Shown: positions 1 to 8,628 of the stretch, piece after piece | Layout of the letters: the number at the start of each line of letters is the position of its first letter | Numbering within the stretch: the first letter of the stretch is position 1 | Source: Isohypsibius dastychi | Taxonomy: Eukaryota > Tardigrada > Eutardigrada > Parachela > Isohypsibiidae | DNA length: 10,654 nt | Assembly (NCBI GenBank): GCA_034696485.1 | Contig: JAQIWT010001478.1 | Location: 1-10,654, forward strand | Reading direction: 5' to 3' | The notes under the pieces: generated by a model | What the model was told of the DNA's origin: nothing | The model's database searches: none | The model's input: the letters and a program-made list of their open reading frames with translations, nothing else | Position numbers and translations under genes: made by a program

Positions 1-1
1 G

Positions 2-20
2 CCCCCCCCCCCCCCCCCCC
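2..20. repeat. Poly-C homopolymer at window edge
   Basis: Nineteen consecutive C residues follow the first base, then ACCC. No coding frame runs through it. Such a run can be a true simple repeat or an assembly-end artefact. A shorter C run also occurs inside a receptor intron at 1989-1999. Confidence 0.9.
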
Positions 21-538
21 ACCCAAAAGGGTGGGACCGATTTGGAGCGAATTTTTACATAATGTTACATTCTGGTTTACGTGTCCCGCGTTCCGAGCTC
101 TGAGTTCGAGCAATAAAGTAGTAAGGGCTATCTGTGAACTAGTTCCGTAATCTGTGTATCTATACGGTATGAGCAATAGTTGATCGCACATAACGAGGAG
201 CGAAAACATGTTTTATTTGGAACATTCCATTATCAAGTTGAGTTGGAAACTGCTCCAGGGTTCAGATCACCAATAACGATTGCAGCTTCAAAGTTTCACG
301 TACTAGTCTATGCTTCACCTCCAGCCCGGTGATTAGTTTCACTTTATAAATTTAGGCTTTTACTATACTACAGTCCTGCGCATTTGCTGACAAACTGTTT
401 TTCAAACTGTTGCATTGGGTATTTTGGCTTCCTTGCTCGATGCGGCATCAGCGACAAGTAAGCACACTTCATCTCTTGAATCCCTTTTAATAAGTAACAG
501 GAACTGCTTGAGTCGATTATTTAGTTGATGTAAATGTG
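21..538. other. Region without a recognised gene
   Basis: Stops interrupt all frames and I recognise no protein family or structural RNA. On the plus strand there is a TATAAA-like string at about 344-349. There is also a good splice donor (GACAA|GTAAGC, around 457) and an acceptor (AATAAGTAACAG, ending at 500), which would bound an intron of roughly 45 bp. These could belong to a plus-strand transcript feeding the open frame further right, but no complete reading frame could be assembled. Confidence 0.3.
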
Positions 539-739
539 TCTCCAGCAATTCTATCGGTCACAACCAGCAACTTATCCACTCGGGGTGCAGGTGAAGAATT
601 TACCCGCTTTTCAGATGAGGTCGCACTTTGAATCAAAGTTTTGTATGACGCAGATGAATCGTCGGGAATCGCATCGATTTCCACCAACAACTCATCCAGC
701 AACGAGACGGGTCGAGAGCTCTCCCGCTTTCTAGATGAG
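539..739. repeat. Degenerate two-copy tandem repeat, 120-bp period
   Basis: Copy A (539-619) and copy B (659-739) align without gaps over 81 bases with about 50 identities by hand count (about 62%). The best-kept parts are the ends: CGCTTT near the 3' side, GATGAG at the very end, and the ACC-AAC-TCC core. The bases after each copy show weaker similarity, giving a unit of about 120 bp. The spacing is a multiple of three, and both copies are open in one minus-strand frame covering 517-747. The repeat could therefore be a duplicated protein segment on either strand. Its function is unknown. Confidence 0.6.
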
Positions 740-1102
740 ATTGCCACTCTTGGCCTCCTTGGTGACTTGGAGTTTGGGACATCGTGGATAACTTTCGGTT
801 ATAATTGCACTTACAACACTACGCTGCTGTACCTGGTCGGAGCTGGCTGGCAAGCTATCCCAGTCCACTTTCGAACTCTAACTTGCGATGGATTGGATAT
901 TTGGCGCACTAAGCGCGAAGATCATTCTAGTGATGCAATGGCATTCAAAGAACTAATCAAATCATATCTAGCCAAACTGGTTGAGCAAAGTGCGACCTCG
1001 AAGATTGAGCTGATTCGACAAGTCTTGAAGTCTAAGAGTGAGATTATTGGCGTTTATGGTGATGAGCTGATTGGTGCCATCATTTCTTGTCGACCTCCGT
1101 GA
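641..1102 (+). CDS. Possible plus-strand exon, unknown protein
   Basis: A 153-codon open frame on the plus strand opposite the receptor gene. No start codon lies near its left end (the first in-frame ATG is at 938), so it would have to be an internal or 3' exon, with a possible donor at 1098/1099 (CC|GTGATA). Its right half, about codons 90-148, has purine-first codons and a helical, charged composition (FKELIKSYLAKLVEQ). Its middle contains aromatic and Cys-bearing text such as GYNCTY and LTCDGLDIW. The left part includes repeat copy B. I recognise no family. It could be a real exon of an unrelated gene, a decayed exon, or chance; the minus strand here is stop-rich except over the repeat. 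Confidence 0.3.
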   Translation: MYDADESSGIASISTNNSSSNETGRELSRFLDEIATLGLLGDLEFGTSWITFGYNCTYNTTLLYLVGAGWQAIPVHFRTLTCDGLDIWRTKREDHSSDAMAFKELIKSYLAKLVEQSATSKIELIRQVLKSKSEIIGVYGDELIGAIISCRPP

Positions 1103-1312
1103 TATTACTTGAATTGTCACATTTCGCGATGAATTTCAAACTGACCCTGTTACAGACTTTCTCTGTGCACTTTCTCTTGCCTTTAAAATCTAATGCAGCG
1201 CCCATGCTCACAGCAATTCTCATCGCGAACACAGAGCCTGTAGAACCTTCATCTCGAGGCCAAAGAGCTAAAAACCCGGACCTCACAGTGCCCGTTGAAG
1301 AAACGTATGGGG

Positions 1313-3500
1313 TCAAGCCTCAATTAATAAGTTGACCTTCTCAATATTCCACCACAGTTCAGCATGATTCTTCCTGCAAAACATCGAATGAAAGCTGACA
1401 GTTCATTTTATGTCAACTGGACTCGAACCTCCATACTGCAACCATTCCAATCATCAGAAGAAATGCCGTCGCCGCCAACGAGCATGTCACAGCAGTGACG
1501 AGGGTGGTATCTGATTAAGCAAGGTTAACTTCATTGGGATATTCGTACCTATAACATGCTAGCTGACCTGTTACCCGACAAATCGGCCGATCACCGCGAT
1601 ATCCACAGAAAGGCTCATTCAAAGGTAGACTCGTCCCTTGCCCACCTCCCCAATCGACTCGTTCTATAATCTTGAACTGCCCAAACTGATCTCTGCTGAT
1701 TTTAGGCTGGAAAAAGAAAAGATGTGAGTTGAGCCGGAACTTGCCTGGGCAACTGCATGGGACCAACTTCGAAGCGGCCGGATGTTTCGTCGAAGTCGAG
1801 CAGAAAAGCATGTGCACTTCTTGCGCCAATTGCATTCATGTAAACCGATGTGTAGTTTAAATGGAAAGACCGGTTAAAGAAGCGTCCAGCAAGAGCTGTT
1901 CCATCTTTGAGCAGGGGATCACCCGCTTCAAGCTCAGAAGATACCTGGACACAAAAAACATTCCGTACTGCCCGAACCGCAACGCTCACCCCCCCCCCCA
2001 ATGAAGTCACATGTCACATTTCAAAAAAAAAATGCATGAAAAAAAGAAAGGGTTCTAATTCGAGCAGGACGGTGCTAGGCTGTGCTTTGATTGTTAAACG
2101 GAATGACCTTTGCAAGGATCAGGAATGCGACGTACGCACTGCTGAGTATTCCCCAAGGCTGTAAACAAAATTGCCGATTAACACTCAGAGTCACGATCAG
2201 GGCAATTCCCCACCGTGGTTTCAGCGACAAGTGAAGAGTTATATTTAATTCGACACCAGTTAATCCATTCCGCCCGTGTAACCCCACCGGGTGCGTCGAA
2301 AGTGGTTTGATCAGTAGACAGCACGAGTAGAGATCGCAGAGCCTCACGCGCGATTGCATCATAGCTGTCGTTCCTACGCCACCACAAGTGGTCAGGTTGT
2401 CTGTAGTTGGTGACATCCAATGTGATGAAAACCTTAAGGGCCAGCTTTTCTAATTCACATGAAATGATAAGTGGGATGTGAGCTAGTTACGTGCTCTCCA
2501 GACGTCATATTGAGCGTGGATGCCATAATCTAGAACATCGGAAAACTGATTGTCATATTAAGACTAAGAGAGTGTGTTGTACCATTAAGTTGCGAACACT
2601 GTCCTGAGTACCAAAACAGATCAACACTGAAAAATAAAAAATTGAAAATTCACACATTTAATCTGTCCCCATCACCCCTTGGCGATACCTCGGCTGTGGT
2701 CTGAAAATCCGCGAAGAACTTTTTCCAATTGTTCATTCGGAGCAGTGGTCGGTATCTTCATTATGACCAACTGATTCCCCTTGACACTTTGTAATTTGCG
2801 GATAATGGGGGTTGATAATCCGATGTACAAGGGAACTGTGCCGTCGAACATGACGTATATGGATGTCCATCCATAATGTATAAATGTGTCGGTCAGGAGG
2901 TTCAGATGATTCGACGTGAGTATGGTTGTTGTGGTTAGCCAAGTTGGTGTCAGGGGGTTGCGAACTGTATCACCACTAAACCCCACTGCACTGAAATCAA
3001 CAGCTGCACACTTGAAATATTCTCATTCGATTTCATTTTTCATCCTACCCCGAGATGAGAAGTATGTTCCAGTTGGCGACAAGTCGTACGGTCTGCGCCC
3101 ACTCAGTGCACACTAGAACAATTCAAAATGGCGTCTGAGTTCCATTTTCAGTATCTTACTCACATGGCGATATGATAACGTACAAGTCTGCGTGGGATCG
3201 TTTGTTGTAGTACCACTCTGATAGCATGACATCAACTTGGGATATCATTTCTGGACAACTGGTCATATTAACATCGTACAAATAGGTGTGCGTGAAGCGG
3301 ACTTTGCTGCCATATTCCGAGCGAACAAAGGACATGACTTTGTCGGCGACTGGAATGTGGTAGGCTAGTGAACCAACAGTTTGATCAAATGCACCATAGG
3401 TTAGAATTTCCACGTGAAGACGCGTATCCAATGCGCCCCAAAGAGGTTCCAAATATACGAACAGCAGAAAAGTAGCGGTTTGAAGTTGATGCGGACCCAT
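1313..3500 (-). CDS. ANF-receptor-type single-pass membrane receptor with short cytoplasmic tail
   Basis: Eleven exons join in phase: 3500-3164, 3112-3049, 2990-2689, 2626-2583, 2529-2491, 2432-2214, 2158-2108, 1944-1768, 1706-1568, 1510-1429 and 1373-1313. They give about 504 residues. The ATG at 3500 begins a signal peptide (MGPHQLQTATFLLFVYLEPL). The ectodomain then follows the ligand-binding fold of natriuretic-peptide/guanylate-cyclase receptors: ILTYGAF near the start, ISPLCTEWAQTVRLVANWN (the GPxC..A.LAA.WN region), VLICFGTQDSVRNLM, then SYDAIAREAL, DGTALAGRFFNRSF, and the juxtamembrane VDWGGGQG..P.CGYRG..C. Several NxS/T sites suggest glycosylation. A membrane helix spans about residues 462-482. 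After it come only some 20 residues, with ELWWNIEK resembling the W-x-I start of a kinase-homology domain, then TGA at 1315-1313. The family normally continues with kinase-homology and cyclase domains; none is readable to the left. It may be a clearance-type receptor, a truncated cyclase, or a gene with unseen exons. The ectodomain call is strong. Exon borders, above all the last, are inferred. Confidence 0.82.
1989..1999. repeat. Eleven-base poly-C run in a receptor intron
   Basis: An uninterrupted C11 tract lies inside the longest intron of the receptor gene (2107-1945 on the minus strand), where it reads as poly-G in the pre-mRNA. An A-rich stretch follows at about 2023-2048. Such G runs can affect splicing or polymerase slippage; no specific role can be shown. 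Confidence 0.9.
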
Positions 3501-4125
3501 GAGCGCAGTCGCTTCATGGACACGCTGCAAAAGATGAAATGCCTGAAGCTTAAGGATTTACTATGCTTCAGTAGTTGACCTGACGACCTCCATGGCTATA
3601 TTAGGATTGAAAATACTCGCACACATGATGCGGAACCATGGGCTAATTGCAGGATGTGAACACGAAAAGGTGTACGCTTATTCATTGATTCGAAAGTGGG
3701 AAGCAGCCAGAGGGTTTCTTATCCTTTTAATTGCAGGGATCATCTTCACTTATCCCCATTTCTTATCATTCCAGCTGGTTTTTCGGAACTTGGGTAAGCT
3801 CCCGGCGATAGTTTGGGAATGTTTCGATAATTATCGGATGAAAGGTCGTGTTCACCGTCCTTCAAATTCCGAGCTTTCCGTTTGAAAAAAATTGCTCTCG
3901 TGTTCTTGCTCAAGAGAAAGACTGAACTAAACCAATAGACAACATATCCAAGCAGTCTTTGCCCAATTTTCTTAGATGTTAGCTACAATTTCTAAGAAGT
4001 GTTTTGTCTAACCCTACCGGGCAGTGGATCAGTCATGTTACCCCTTTCTCCGAAACCATTCTTTCAGCTCGTTTTACCGAAAGCGAATTCATCACGAGAA
4101 TGCGCCAAGCCAACTCGAATCAACT
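3501..4125. other. Intergenic stretch between receptor 5' end and NFX1 3' end
   Basis: On the minus strand a TTTTGCAG acceptor-like string at about 3526-3533 sits just upstream of the receptor ATG, so the receptor probably has a 5' UTR exon ending here. The rest should contain its promoter, though no clear TATA or initiator is visible. One plus-strand open frame (3592-3885) is listed separately. From 3886 to 4125 I see only AT-rich DNA with no recognised element. Confidence 0.4.
3592..3885 (+). CDS. Small plus-strand ORF with one hydrophobic segment, unknown
   Basis: An ATG-started frame of 97 codons. A basic, aromatic stretch (YAYSLIRKWEAARG) leads into a run of about 20 hydrophobic residues (FLILLIAGIIFTYPHFLSF) and then a basic C-terminus. 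The order of a basic loop, Trp-Glu-Ala-Ala-Arg and a helix ending in a Tyr-Pro pair loosely recalls the second intracellular loop and fourth helix of rhodopsin-like peptide receptors; this is an impression, not an alignment. A splice acceptor (AATTGCAG, ending near 3653) and a donor (TTGG|GTAAGC near 3794) would bracket that segment as an internal exon of about 140 bp. It may be a small membrane protein, a lone exon or relic of a GPCR gene, or chance. Confidence 0.3.
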   Translation: MAILGLKILAHMMRNHGLIAGCEHEKVYAYSLIRKWEAARGFLILLIAGIIFTYPHFLSFQLVFRNLGKLPAIVWECFDNYRMKGRVHRPSNSELSV

Positions 4126-4131
4126 TTTATT
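4126..4131 (-). terminator. Poly(A) signal of the NFX1 gene
   Basis: The minus strand reads AATAAA here, about 175 bases downstream of the NFX1 stop codon. This is the first canonical hexamer after the stop and fits a short 3' UTR. Confidence 0.6.
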
Positions 4132-4304
4132 CCACGACCATAACTTACTCAAGATAGATTTCTTTCCACGATCAGGAGGACGGTAGAACACAAAAGCAAA
4201 CTCAAATAAAAACCGCTCACTCACTGATATAAATCCAACTGTGTCTTCATTCATAACAGAGTAGCAGCACGGGGCTTCAGAAAATCACAATAAGACAGTA
4301 TACT

Positions 4305-7300
4305 CTAATCAGTGACATCAAAATAATCAATAGCATTGAAGCGATTCCGTTCCGGCTCGAATTTGGGTACCTCCTTAGGCCAGCTCCGAGCCTTCTCCGT
4401 TGGCTGAACTTTCTCTTGCGCCAAACTCGAAGTTTTTATGGGACACAATGCAACTTGTCTCGCTGGTCTCTCCGCAGCAATCAGCTTATAAAGTGGAGTA
4501 GTTGGAAGTAGGACCGATTCCGTTTTAGCGATCAATGAAACTGTCCGAAGAGGCTCATGATCGTAACTCTGCGTTTCACAACCATAATAACCGGCCAAAT
4601 CACGAAGATACTTTCTCTGCTCGTGATACATTGGCTGAAACTGATGAACTCGCCTGTAACACACATTTCATTCAAAGTAAAGGTCACCATGAGAAAATAG
4701 ACTGTCCATCTCACCTTTTACTGCGAGTCTCCTTCAAACTCTCGATAAGAGAGATGATGGATTCTTCGATTCGAGTTGCCCATCGAAGGTTGTCTCGACA
4801 GTATTGTCTGAGAGTTTCGGTATAAACCGGTGGGCCAGCCACATCTCCATCCACGGCTGGCTCATTTTCCCCGATATTCAACGCTCCTGCCAGTTTGGCA
4901 TTCCGGTCAACACGACGACATTCATCATCACATTCTAGCCTAAAACCGAACAACGTTACCATACGTCCCAACATTACAGGTGAACGATAGAATATGGACT
5001 TACACATCGGTTGGCATGGCAAATCGAAAGTCATCAATCTTGACATCTTTCAACGGCACATCCTTTCTTTTCAGGTATTCTTTAAGCAACGTGTCATGCT
5101 GATGGCAGACGACTTTCATTTTGCGCAGTTTGCATTCACAGGTCACTTCAACAGGAGCTTTGCAAAGGGTAACGGGGCATTTACTCTGACCATGGCACGA
5201 CGCTCCACATTGATGACCACACTTCCGGGTGACCAGTGTACATGCCTGTTGACATTTCTCACTGCAAATCAGATGAACACGATAAGTCACAGACATTTAA
5301 ACAATCTTTCCAGCTTACTTTTCCGTCTGACAAGCTCCCGCATGACAGACTTTGCGGCACGAATGAACACCACAAGGCAACTGCATGCCACACAATTTGC
5401 CACATGAAACGCCACCAATGTGACACGGAACATTGCGTCGTGATTCGTGGTCTCCGAAACATCTCCTCTCGCACAGAAAAGTACAAGGAGGACAATGTGC
5501 ATCGCCATGACATAGATGAGTTGGAGGATGACCACATGGGTGATTCAAGGAGCACGGCTTGGGACAATCGGGAAGAGGTGCTCCACATGGTATCGGTGGA
5601 AGCTGCACCGTAAACCCACAACTGAAAAAGACACACTATTAAATCAACAACATGGAGTTCATAATTCCAATAACGAAATAGTTTCAGCAATCATTTCGCG
5701 CCCAGATACTGTCACTCACTTGCAGGTCCTTTCTTGAAAGTCAGTATTATAACATCTCCGACATGCTCCAAAATGTCCACACGGATCCTGACAGTTATGA
5801 AGTCCACATCCAAGCTTCTTCCCACATACTTTCAGACAGACATGCTCGTCAAAATTACAGCAGATATTCTCGCACTTATGCCGGCCACACATCATCTTCT
5901 TCCCACATCGCTTCTCACATCGCCAATTCAACACTTCCGGTCCAATATCCACACAGTTGACCACTTTTGTCGATGCTCGGCACGCGCAATTCACCTCCGT
6001 CCGCTTATGACATGCCGGACACTCTCCATCATGACAATCGCTCTCGCAAAAATGCCGCTTTTTTTCTGATCCACAACTCATCAGCATCTTCCCACAAATC
6101 TCTCCACATCCCGGAATCTCATCCAAACACGATTTGCGCTGCGTCATCAGGGGATGTTTTCTACATGGACAACGCGTCACAAGTCCGGGATCACGCGAAC
6201 ACGGTCCACATGCACCAGCATGGCACTTTTTCCCGCAAACATGGTTCCCACATTCCAATTTCCGGTCGCACACTTCGCCGCAGCTAAACTCATTACCGAC
6301 TGATAATCGACATGAAACCAACTTGGAATGCACTCCACAATAGCAGAACTTATCAACGGTAACCGGACAGGGTGAGCAGCTTCCGGTGTGACACGTTTGT
6401 TGGCATTTGTGATTGCCACAATCCAGCATTTTCTCGCAAATATTCGAACAAACAAGGACGGATGATGAAGAGCACTGTTCTTGCGCTTTAACTTTTCCAC
6501 ATCCACAGGTTCGAGTGACTAGACGTTGACAAGGTGGACATGGTCCGGGGTGGCACAGGCAAATACAGGGATGCTCACATCCTTGACCGGCATTACCTTT
6601 CGAGCTCCCTTTCCCGCAAATTTCACCGCACGAATGAGGAGTTTGTTGAGGATGAAAGTCGGGGTTCTCTTTCTTGCGACAGAAACACATGGAGGCTTTT
6701 GGCTCTTCCAGGTAGACGAACTGACAGATCATGCACCGCCAAGTCGAATCTAAAAAAATACAGGTGCAACCTAATATCGATTTGAACCGAATGAACTTTA
6801 AACAACTGCACAGTTAAAGAACTCGAAACGGGAAATTTTGAAGCATATCGAGTATGGACTCGAATACCGATTACACAGAATAAAAAGAATTCCCACTTGA
6901 CAATCAAAAGCCATCAAATATTTGAACCACGGACAAATAGAACCAAAAAACATGCATGAGAAATAACTCACCTTCCGATTCCCGTTTGCATGAACTGGCC
7001 CACTTCCGGAGGCATGTTAAATGGAAGATATTGTAGCACTCCTCGCAACTCCAAATCGCCTGCTTACTCCAAATCTTATCACAGCAAAACTGACATTCCA
7101 ACTTATTACTGGCAAGATCCTCAATCAATCTTTCTGAAAAAAAGCAAGAAAGAGCGATAATTTCCGTGAAAATCTGCGGTCTGGAAAACCACAACAAACC
7201 TCGTTGATTTTTATCTTCGTTTTTCTGCACTCTTCCTCCGCGATTTCCAGGTACTCGAACAGCCAAATTAGATTTATTTTCGACTTGCTGATCCCGAGCA

Positions 7301-7707
7301 CGACTGTTTTCAGAAATATAACCGCGAACGTCATCAGTTAGTTGTCCACTTCCGGTTGGATAATGTTGAACCCTCTGTCTCGGCTGCGCATTCCTCGAAC
7401 TCGGATTCCCTTGATATCCATTATTTGAATAACGATGAGGCTGACCATTATAACCACTGTTTTCATAACCTTGCTGATAATATTCAAAATCGGAACGCGG
7501 ATTATTCCGAACCGGAAATCGAGGACGATTTTGTTGTGTTGGATTCGGGGGCTGAAACGGCTGATGTCGACGGGGATTTTGTCTGTTGTTTCCTCCACGA
7601 CCACGATATCCTCCTCTGGAGCTGAAATGAGTTTCGGAAGAAGGATTAGTGGGATGAAGTGGAAGAAGAGGTTGGCGATGTTGTTGCTCGGGAAGAGTGG
7701 TGTCCAT
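4305..7707 (-). CDS. NFX1: NFX1/shuttle craft-type zinc-finger protein
   Basis: Seven coding exons join in phase: 7707-7200, 7133-6972, 6749-5720, 5621-5319, 5261-5004, 4939-4715 and 4653-4305. The total is 2835 bases, giving 944 residues plus TAG. Family members are nuclear DNA- and RNA-associated regulators; several are reported as transcriptional repressors or E3 ligases. Residues 1-165 are low-complexity and rich in Gln, Asn, Pro, Gly and Tyr, with an RGG patch (SSRGGYRGRGG). A RING/PHD-like finger occupies about 183-232 (ECQFCCDKIW, WSCEECYNIFHLTC, WRCMIC). About nine Cys/His-rich NF-X1 repeats follow to about residue 700, each of the type CGNHxCxxxCHxGxCxPC. The C-terminal third has the family's LECDDEC segment, an R3H-like domain split by the last intron, and the conserved ending IDYFDVTD. 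The R3H motif reads R-KYL-R at 842-846, where family members carry His at the last position. The ATG at 7707 is the first in frame after an in-frame stop in the inferred leader exon. Human NFX1 is longer, about 1,120 residues. Identity is near certain; exon edges are well supported by frame and homology. Confidence 0.96.
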
Positions 7708-8044
7708 GATCGAATTCGGGTCGGGTTGCGTTCTCGATGGTACTAATGAATCCAGAACTCGATAATTTACCTGGAAATATATGAATCAACTGAAAAACAC
7801 GGTAAAAGAACGGAAGCAGAATTTCCAGAAAGTTATCGGGATTTTCCGAATTTCACCTGACTTGGACGGCGTTGAAAATGAGAGATTCACTATTCCTACC
7901 ACTTTTTGAACGGAGAAGCTCGGACAGTTCGGAAATTCCTGCCAAATAGCTGCGGAAATAAAACAGAGCTGTGCTGACGAAATGTAGAGAAAACTTAAAT
8001 ACCGAAGTCGAAACTCGAAACAGCTGAAGTGAAAATGATTTCAT
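7708..8044 (-). other. 5' leader of the NFX1 gene with a spliced intron
   Basis: A strong donor (GTCAG|GTGAAA) ends a leader exon at 7857, and a strong acceptor (ATTTCCAG) opens the next exon at 7770, giving an 86-bp intron with a T-rich 3' half (TTTTTCAG also lies inside it). The exon from 7770 runs without a stop into the NFX1 ATG at 7707. In that frame the leader exon has a TGA and no ATG between it and the junction, so the join supports 7707 as the start. The transcription start is not visible; it lies at or upstream of about 8044. Confidence 0.55.
7767..8044 (-). CDS. Upstream ORF in the NFX1 leader (63 codons)
   Basis: An ATG at 8044 opens 63 codons of a hydrophobic, serine-rich peptide (begins MKSFSLQLFRVSTSVFKFSL). 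It reaches the leader splice donor with AG as the last two bases. Joined to the next exon the reading is AGG then TAA (7769-7767). Left unspliced it is AGG then TGA (7855-7853). The peptide is therefore identical either way. It ends about 60 bases before the NFX1 start in the spliced message. Whether the transcript includes this ATG is unknown, so it may be a translated regulatory ORF or incidental. Confidence 0.3.
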
Positions 8045-8447
8045 CGACGTCGAAATTCGCAGTGCGAGCCGGTTAAGTATCAGTACGGTATATTATGGGT
8101 GGTATATGCTATCCTAAACCGGTTCTGTTTATAAATTCTAAGTTTGGGATCTGGGTCTGGTCTGGTCTGACTGTGATATGGCGAGCCCACAGCTCCGCCG
8201 TCGTGTGTCATGTTTTCAATTGTTAAATATCATTTCGATTGTTCAATATTTTCAGTTGATTACGCCGCCCGTTCTTTGTAACTTCCCGCTATCTGATGTC
8301 ACGAGCCCGGTGGCTCAGGGCAGGTATGAAAGGTCAACTATTTGGATTCGCAAATCTGAGTATCCGTTAGGTGGGCAAATACTAGTAGGGCTGTAAAATG
8401 AAGATGTGCTTTTGAACCACTTCTGAATTGTGATTGATGAAATGACC
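8045..8447. promoter_or_regulatory. NFX1 promoter region and ODC downstream flank
   Basis: This spacer should hold the NFX1 promoter. The minus strand has TATAAA at 8133-8128 and a weaker AT-rich string (ATAATATA) near 8087-8094; either could position transcription shortly upstream of the leader ATG at 8044. Three copies of GGTCT run at 8154-8168. The plus-strand frame at 8178-8396 has no protein-like features and was not called. Confidence 0.3.
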
Positions 8448-8453
8448 TTTAAT
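8448..8453 (-). terminator. Variant poly(A) signal of the ODC gene
   Basis: The minus strand reads ATTAAA, the commonest variant hexamer, about 175 bases after the ODC stop. No AATAAA occurs between the stop and this site on that strand. Confidence 0.45.
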
Positions 8454-8628
8454 TCTCTCGATGACAGAAAACCTTGACGAAGAGGGATGTACTACAAAAA
8501 CAATGGTGAGAAAAATCGATGTTCCAGATAATAGCGAATTAGAAAATTGACCAAGCCAAGAAGGGAGGAAGACATTTCGAGTTGATACAAAATTCGAATA
8601 TTGAAAATTTATAAATAAAAGTTGTTGT

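Noticed and set aside
1080-1316. Minus-strand frame containing FKGKRKC as a possible start of a kinase-homology domain
   Set aside because: It cannot be joined in phase to the preceding receptor exon with any visible GT donor and AG acceptor, and no later kinase-homology motif follows.
1129-1335. Plus-strand 68-codon frame with a signal-peptide-like N-terminus (MNFKLTLLQTFSVHFLLPL)
   Set aside because: It overlaps the receptor 3' end on the other strand, has no recognisable mature peptide, and hydrophobic N-termini occur often by chance in short frames.
1422-1433. Perfect tRNA B-box-like string (GGTTCGAGTCC, minus strand)
   Set aside because: The T-arm cannot form: only two pairs close the loop. 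There is no A box or acceptor stem upstream, and the string sits at the exon-intron edge after the receptor's membrane helix.
5236-6287. Several plus-strand frames of 65-137 codons opposite the zinc-finger exons
   Set aside because: They are antisense shadows of Cys/His-rich codons: TGT/TGC on the minus strand reads ACA/GCA on the plus strand, which lacks stops. The minus-strand protein is unambiguous.
7356-7746. Plus-strand frames opposite the NFX1 N-terminal exon
   Set aside because: The minus frame continues in phase through verified introns and carries the RGG-rich region. The plus frames show no family features.
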